Positions 59,437 through 64,000 of a stretch of DNA of 64,000 bases are shown piece after piece. Position 1 is the first letter of the stretch. Each line of letters begins with the position of its first letter. The translations under genes and the position numbers were made by a program. Under the pieces are notes generated by a model. That model was not told the origin of the DNA. It saw nothing but the letters and a program-made list of their open reading frames with translations, and did no database searches. Source of the DNA: Sisyra terminalis (lineage: Eukaryota; Arthropoda; Insecta; Neuroptera; Sisyridae); assembly GCA_958496175.1 (NCBI GenBank), contig OY292277.1:43101050-43165049 (forward strand), given 5' to 3'.

Positions 59437-59973
59437 CTGGCATCGACGCACTGGCCATAAAAGGCGACGAATGCGTATAATAGGGTGAGCCCAGCACTAA
59501 TGAATTTTGCCCGAAAATAGGCGACGATTGCGATGAGGTTGATTGTAAATTATATGTTTGTGAATTAGAATGGGCCAACGATTGTTGTTGCTGAATGGAC
59601 GAGGACGATGAGTTATTCATCACCAAACCCCCCACAAGGGCGTTGGTATGATTTGGTGAAAATTGTTGTTGGGGCGAAGCCACCGGTGAGTAATGCGTGT
59701 TTGCCACAAAATGACTCGGTGATAACTTATTAGGCGATAAATTTATACTTTGTGAATCATTCGATGTCCCCGGTAACGGTGGGCTCGAGGACACCGGACC
59801 TCCACCACTAGGAGTTCCTCCACGATGCGACTGACGATCTCGATCGATATTCCGTTGCAAACGTTGATATTCCTGTTGGAGTGTTGGTGTGCGATATGAT
59901 TCAGGACAATGGGCTGATCCTTCACTAGCTCGACGTACGGGCGAATAGCGTTCTAAAGATTTCGTTTCACGGC
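59437..59973 (-). CDS. Sik3: SIK3-like kinase, exon with conserved phosphorylation site
   Basis: The 537 bp exon lies between TTTTTAG and CCAG/gttaga. It starts R-E-T-K-S-L-E-R-Y-S-P-V-R-R-A-S-E-G-S-A. That matches the vertebrate SIK3 context E-R-F-S-P-V-R-R-F-S-D-G, a PKA site that binds 14-3-3 when phosphorylated and keeps the kinase away from its CRTC/HDAC substrates. Shortly after, L-Q-Q-E-Y-Q-R-L-Q-R parallels L-Q-Q-E-C-E-Q-L-Q-K of SIK3. The rest is Q/S/N/P-rich and probably disordered. These two landmarks are the main reason for calling SIK3 rather than SIK1/2 or MARK. The exon begins with two bases (GC) that complete a glycine codon from the 62458-62718 exon. Confidence 0.82.
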
Positions 59974-60624
59974 CTAAAAATTAAACCAGCATTAACAATC
60001 TAATCGCATATCGAATTTAATACGTCTGAAAGTTGAAAACCTAATTTATCAGTTATTTTAATTAAAAATCCCAATTGATTACAATTTTATATACAGAAGA
60101 ACCCCAAAGTAAAAAAAAAATTAAATAACACAAAAGTTTGTATATACAAAAGAAACCGCAAAAATTAAAACCAAAAAGGCTTGGTTTGTCTTTTTAAATA
60201 AAATACTTCATGAAACCAGAATCAGGTATTCACTTATCTACTCTTCGAGTAATATGGTGAGTTTTATTTGGTATAGGTAGGTACTTAGGGTAGTATAGGT
60301 ATACCAAACGCATAACTTAAGAAATATTCGAATCCAGTTAAAAGTTGATATAATTATTCAAAACACTACTACAAAGAAATAAAGGTATTAAAAGTCCTCA
60401 ATGCTTTCACCTATACCAAAAATTTTATTCAAGGTGGAAAAATTTTCTAAATTTTATTGTCACATTTTGTTTTATGCTAAAAATGAAGAATGAGTAAAAA
60501 ATGAGTCCGTGCGAGAGCTTTATTGTAGCCTAAGAATTAAAGGGAAAGAGTTAAATTTGCGGTAGTTTACCCCAACTGTAGTGGGTGGCAGAAGTAACTT
60601 TTAATGTTCAATAGATATAGAACA

Positions 60625-61370
60625 GGGATTTCCAAACTTTTCCGGTTCTTGGCGCTCTTAATGTAATAGTTTTTCCGCGGTGTGTCATATCAAATTTCAG
60701 AACAAACCAATGCACAAAAATTCGACCTACAACTGTCCCACATACCGCAACAGAAACGCCGCTCTTGGATACCACAATTTTCCGTAAAGCTCTCCTACCG
60801 ATTTATTCACTCCGATATAGCCTACATCAGGAATCGGGAACCTTTATGATTTAAGAAGTCAACAATTTCAAACTTACGTGCATATTGGTTACAATTTATG
60901 AAATTTTTTCTTATTGCAACCTTTAAAGCAAGCCACTCACTTGCAGTCTAACTAGTCGGACTACTAGTTGGTTTTCTAGTTGGTTCGCCTAAATGATCCG
61001 CTAGATATCCAACTTCCAACAACACCAATCACGGTCCGACTTTAAGTTCAATTTCGAAAGTTGGACCACTAGTTGGACTGTAAGTCGGAGCGTGAATGGC
61101 TTGCTTAATTTCTATTTTTTTTTAATTGATTAAACTTAGAATTTGACATTAAAAGAACTATTTAAATTGCCACTTGAGGCTCCCGAGTAGCAGGTTCCCG
61201 ATCCCTGGCCTACAAGAACAAAAAAAATGATCAAATTTACGTTGGACCAAGTAACATTTAAAAAAAAAAATAATATATCATATATGTTGGCGTAGGAAAA
61301 TTTTCACGGCGCATTAATAGATGAACCATGACGCCCGAGGACGCCACGGAGCACAGTTTAGGAAAGACTG
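60625..61370. mobile_element. 746 bp hAT-type element in kinase intron
   Basis: Ends CAGGGATTTCCAAACTTTTC and (reverse complement) CAGTCTTTCCTAAACTGTGC are followed by GGCGC/GTGGCG subterminal strings. Flanks ATATAGAA (60617-60624) and ATATAAAA (61371-61378) agree in 7 of 8 positions, as for an 8 bp duplication. It contains a nested MITE and no transposase. Confidence 0.65.
60927..61106. mobile_element. ~180 bp MITE, copy 2, nested in a hAT-type element
   Basis: This has the same internal order as 17736-17924 (CTAACTAGTCGGACTACTAG, CGCCTAAATGATCCG, GTTGGACCACTAGTTGGACT, GTCGGAGCGTGAATGGCTTG). The left terminal repeat has lost part of the GCTCCGAC string. Nesting shows it moved after the host element inserted. 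Confidence 0.65.
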
Positions 61371-61474
61371 ATATAAAAGATATCAAAGGTTAATCCATTA
61401 GAATCTGTCCAGCGGTTTTTTAAGTTATACCCCGTGAGCTGAATTTTTGATGGAAAACAATTACACTTAAGGTA

Positions 61475-61932
61475 CAGTAATCTCTCGTTTTACGGACACT
61501 CGCTTATCGAAAATTCGATATTACGGACATGAATGAAATATTCGCAATTACGGATAATATAAGTATATTTTTTTCTGTTTTGCTTACATTTTGTGTGAGG
61601 AATCTCAAAAAGAAAATAATAAAAAGATTTTAAGTACATAAATAAAGTTTATGCTTGGTTTGATATACAGAGAATCCTAAAATAGTTATCTACCGTTCTT
61701 ACGAATTAGTATTTGATATTATGCGGTATAGTGCAGTGTTAATTTATTTATGCTCTATATTTAGGGTGCATCTATAATAAAATTTGGTTCTTTTACGAGT
61801 ATTTTAACTAGTTGGAACGTATTTGTCACTTTCCAATAGGATCTCATAGTAATATCAGGTTCGTTTAACGGATTTTCGATTTACAGATAGTTTATGAAGA
61901 ACGCATCCTGTTTGTAAAGCGGAGGATTACTG
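61475..61932. mobile_element. 458 bp TA-flanked MITE
   Basis: CAGTAATCTCTCGTTTTACG at the left and (reverse complement) CAGTAATCCTCCGCTTTACA at the right. TA lies at 61473-61474 and 61933-61934. The CAGTAATC..TACGGACA type end is common in pogo/Tigger-like elements (family knowledge). It lies in a kinase intron and has no coding frame. Confidence 0.7.
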
Positions 61933-62457
61933 TATAATAATTTGAATTAATTGTACATAATATATTGATTTGGCGTTCTTTATATATTTATATAAACTAT
62001 TCTCTTTAGTACATCGGTATATATCCCGATAAATCTTGAATCCTGATTTTTGCAAAATAAACAAAAATATTAATGCCCTAACTTGCTACGGTAATTTCCT
62101 TTTAAATAAGCAACTGTTTGAGGTGAAACAAAGGGCTGAATTTTTTGTTTCAAATTTTCACTTAATAACTCATAACGTTCAAAAAATTGTATTCCGCTCC
62201 TAGTTTAAAAGCTGGATCCTACTTCGAAAAATGTCCTGTGTAAACTTTCTTGACTTTTGAAATGGTCAAAGAAAATTGGTCATTGGTTTTTAAACTATTA
62301 AGACTGGGACTGCTTTTGTATACTTATTATTACTTCCCTTCTAGACAAACTAAGTCTTTTTTGGTTTTTACAAAATCTACGATCCCAAAATTTAAGCTTA
62401 CAGAGTAATACGAAAACCTTGTTTTTCTTTTTTTCTTGGTTTAGATTTACAACAAAC

Positions 62458-62718
62458 CTTGAAGCTCTTGAACAGTGGGCAAGGCCTGTGCTGTTTTTGC
62501 ATGGCGAAGAGAATGTTTTCGAGTTGGTCCACCGCCAGAACTAACCACATACTGTTTGTAGAGCAGAGGTCGACATGGCGATGATCCGACCGTTGTCGTA
62601 ACCGGAGTTGGTTGATAACAAACAGCACTATTCGAGGGTGAAACACCCCCGGTTGTACCCACCGTAACGCCCCGTTGCATACGCGCCTCAATTTCACGTA
62701 CGATCTCTGGATTGATTA
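62458..62718 (-). CDS. Sik3: SIK3-like kinase, internal exon
   Basis: The 261 bp exon lies between GGCTCAG and TCAAG/gtttgt, with phase 1 at both ends. Joined to the preceding exon it reads K-E-K-P-P/V-I-N-P-E-I-V-R-E-I-E-A-R-M-Q, a charged helix-like segment. It continues through R-P-L-L-Y-K-Q-Y-V-V, R-K-H-S-L-R-H-A-K and L-P-T-V-Q-E-L-Q. R-K-H-S-L is a basophilic-kinase-like site. The exon is bounded by a 585 bp intron upstream and a 2,484 bp intron downstream, which holds several transposons. Confidence 0.75.
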
Positions 62719-63303
62719 CTGAGCCACACGAACCACAACAACAAAACAACAACAAAAAAAAAATCATGCAGCAAAAACATTGCGCAAATAGAAACATTTT
62801 TTTAGATACAAGCTTTTTTGCTTCGTTTTTTTCTTGTGGTATTCAAAACAAAAAAACCAAAATACATATAAAAAAATATATAAATCAAACTTAAAACTAC
62901 CTCAAAATATTTAAAAAAATTAGTACAAAAAAATACCAAAATACCATTTTTTATTTTAATCACTACTTTAGTTCATCTTCAATAAAAAATGGTATTTTCG
63001 GAAAGTCCAAAAGTGCATTGCTAAGCTAGCAGTGTGTAGAAAACATCAAATCAAACGAAATCTACTAACAATCTAAATTTAAACAAATCAATTCAAAAGA
63101 TTTCGTTTTAGTTAGAAAAAAAAACACAAATATCGACAAAATTATTACATTTGAGAGTTAATTTACGGAAGGTAATTCACACAACTTACCGTTTTTTTTT
63201 TAAGTAACAAGAAAAGATCTAATTTCTAAACGATTTAGAGAGAATAGTTGAAGGAAAAAAAACATTGAAATAGAAATTTTTTTGAAGTCAGTGCAAACTA
63301 TAC

Positions 63304-63497
63304 CTGGCGGTTTTTCCTTTACGGTCAGTAAACCCGTACGACGAGTACGAATACCCGTCGGAGTACCACTTCCGGTACCACTAGTACTTGTTCCAGAAGT
63401 TCCTGGATGACTAGCATTTTGATTTTGCTGTAACGAGTGCACTTCGTCGGTACTTCCAACTGTGTGCCTTTTGGAATTCCCTCGACACTGCATATAC
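63304..63497 (-). CDS. Sik3: SIK3-like kinase, first exon in window
   Basis: The donor is GCCAG/gtatag. Two acceptors are possible: TTTAG at 63498 (exon from 63497, one base completing a codon) or GCAG at 63488 (exon from 63487, phase 0); the sequence does not decide between them. The exon encodes K-R-H-T-V-G-S-T-D-E, matching the R-R-H-T-V-G site of vertebrate SIK3, a second PKA/14-3-3 site. It then runs through a G/T/S-rich stretch and R-T-R-R-T-G-L-L-T-V-K-E-K-P-P. The kinase and UBA domains must lie beyond 64,000. Confidence 0.75.
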
Positions 63498-63719
63498 CTA
63501 AACAAAATAAATAAATAGTTTAAATTCTTCCTTAAAGTTTCTTTAATCAATTTTGTGGAAAATGTAAAAAATGGAAACTGATCCAGAGTTTTTTAAACAG
63601 TGAACCAGAGGTTCTTATTCAAGCCATGGGATCCACAGGACGCCATGGCGTTGAAAATAACGACTACAAGTTTGCTTTTTGTATCGCTATTTACTGTATA
63701 GTATATAAGGTATATAATA

Positions 63720-63866
63720 TATAGCTATATAGTATATAACTACTAAGGTATTTAGCGACTTTAGGGTTAATAAAAATCCGTATTCGAGAAGTATTTAAAA
63801 TATACTCGAATTGCGGATTGAACTGAACATCTACCAGTTTTGGAGCGGTCTTGCGATTTTCGCAAT
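63720..63866 (-). mobile_element. tRNA-derived SINE (family S1), degenerate inverted copy
   Basis: On the minus strand GACCGCTCCAAAACTGGTAG precedes a mutated B box. It is followed by TTTATTAACCCTAAAGTCGC and ACCTTAGTAGTTATA, and matches the copies at 7088, 17213 and 52141. It lies in the intron upstream of the first kinase exon visible here. Confidence 0.65.
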
Positions 63867-64000
63867 TGAATTTTCTTTTGCGTTTTTTTTTTAACGTAAT
63901 ACGCAACAATTAAAAAGACACTCTTCTATGAACTTAATATCACTAAGTAACCTAAGATTATTTATAGAAATCATTCAAATAAACAATTTTTGTATTTGGA

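Overview
This window is AT-rich eukaryotic nuclear DNA, almost certainly from an insect. The evidence is short GT-AG introns, a Runt-domain transcription factor ending in VWRPY, an AMPK-related kinase of the SIK type, and a dense load of short inverted-repeat transposons, tRNA-derived SINEs and satellite DNA. A beetle is my guess for the order, but nothing seen is diagnostic.

Layout: (1) 1-25,430 (+ strand) holds the 3' part of a RUNX-family gene. Four exons join in frame: 9808-9933 (end of the Runt DNA-binding domain), 19693-20034, 24155-24355 and 24419-25161 (ends VWRPY). The upstream exons were not found and probably lie outside the window. The ~9.8 kb before the first exon and the two long introns are packed with transposon relics: a deleted Tc1 element, several TA-flanked MITEs, hAT-type MITEs, a TAA-flanked element and ~1 kb foldback palindromes. 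(2) 25,575-51,815 is a satellite domain with a ~340 bp monomer. Three diverged monomers start about 400 bp after the RUNX stop codon. They are followed by a ~35-monomer array in + orientation, a 7.8 kb non-satellite core, and a ~14.5-monomer array in - orientation. The core and its adjoining satellite form a giant palindrome centred at coordinate 43,000. Its 5,650 bp arms are almost identical, separated by a 129 bp spacer. Each arm holds an older diverged foldback element with tRNA-like sequences and a small spliced gene-like fragment. (3) 51,816-64,000 (- strand) holds the 3' part of a SIK3-like kinase gene. Five exons join in frame (63304-63487/63497, 62458-62718, 59437-59973, 58646-58966, 57215-58530); the kinase domain lies beyond the right edge. 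Its introns carry MITEs.

The two host genes are convergent (tail to tail) and are probably unrelated in function. RUNX proteins bind DNA and recruit Groucho through VWRPY. SIK3 is a cytoplasmic kinase acting downstream of LKB1 and PKA. The most unusual object is the nested palindrome plus satellite between their 3' ends. It could be a real, recently formed or gene-converted palindrome, or an assembly artefact; both readings are given below.
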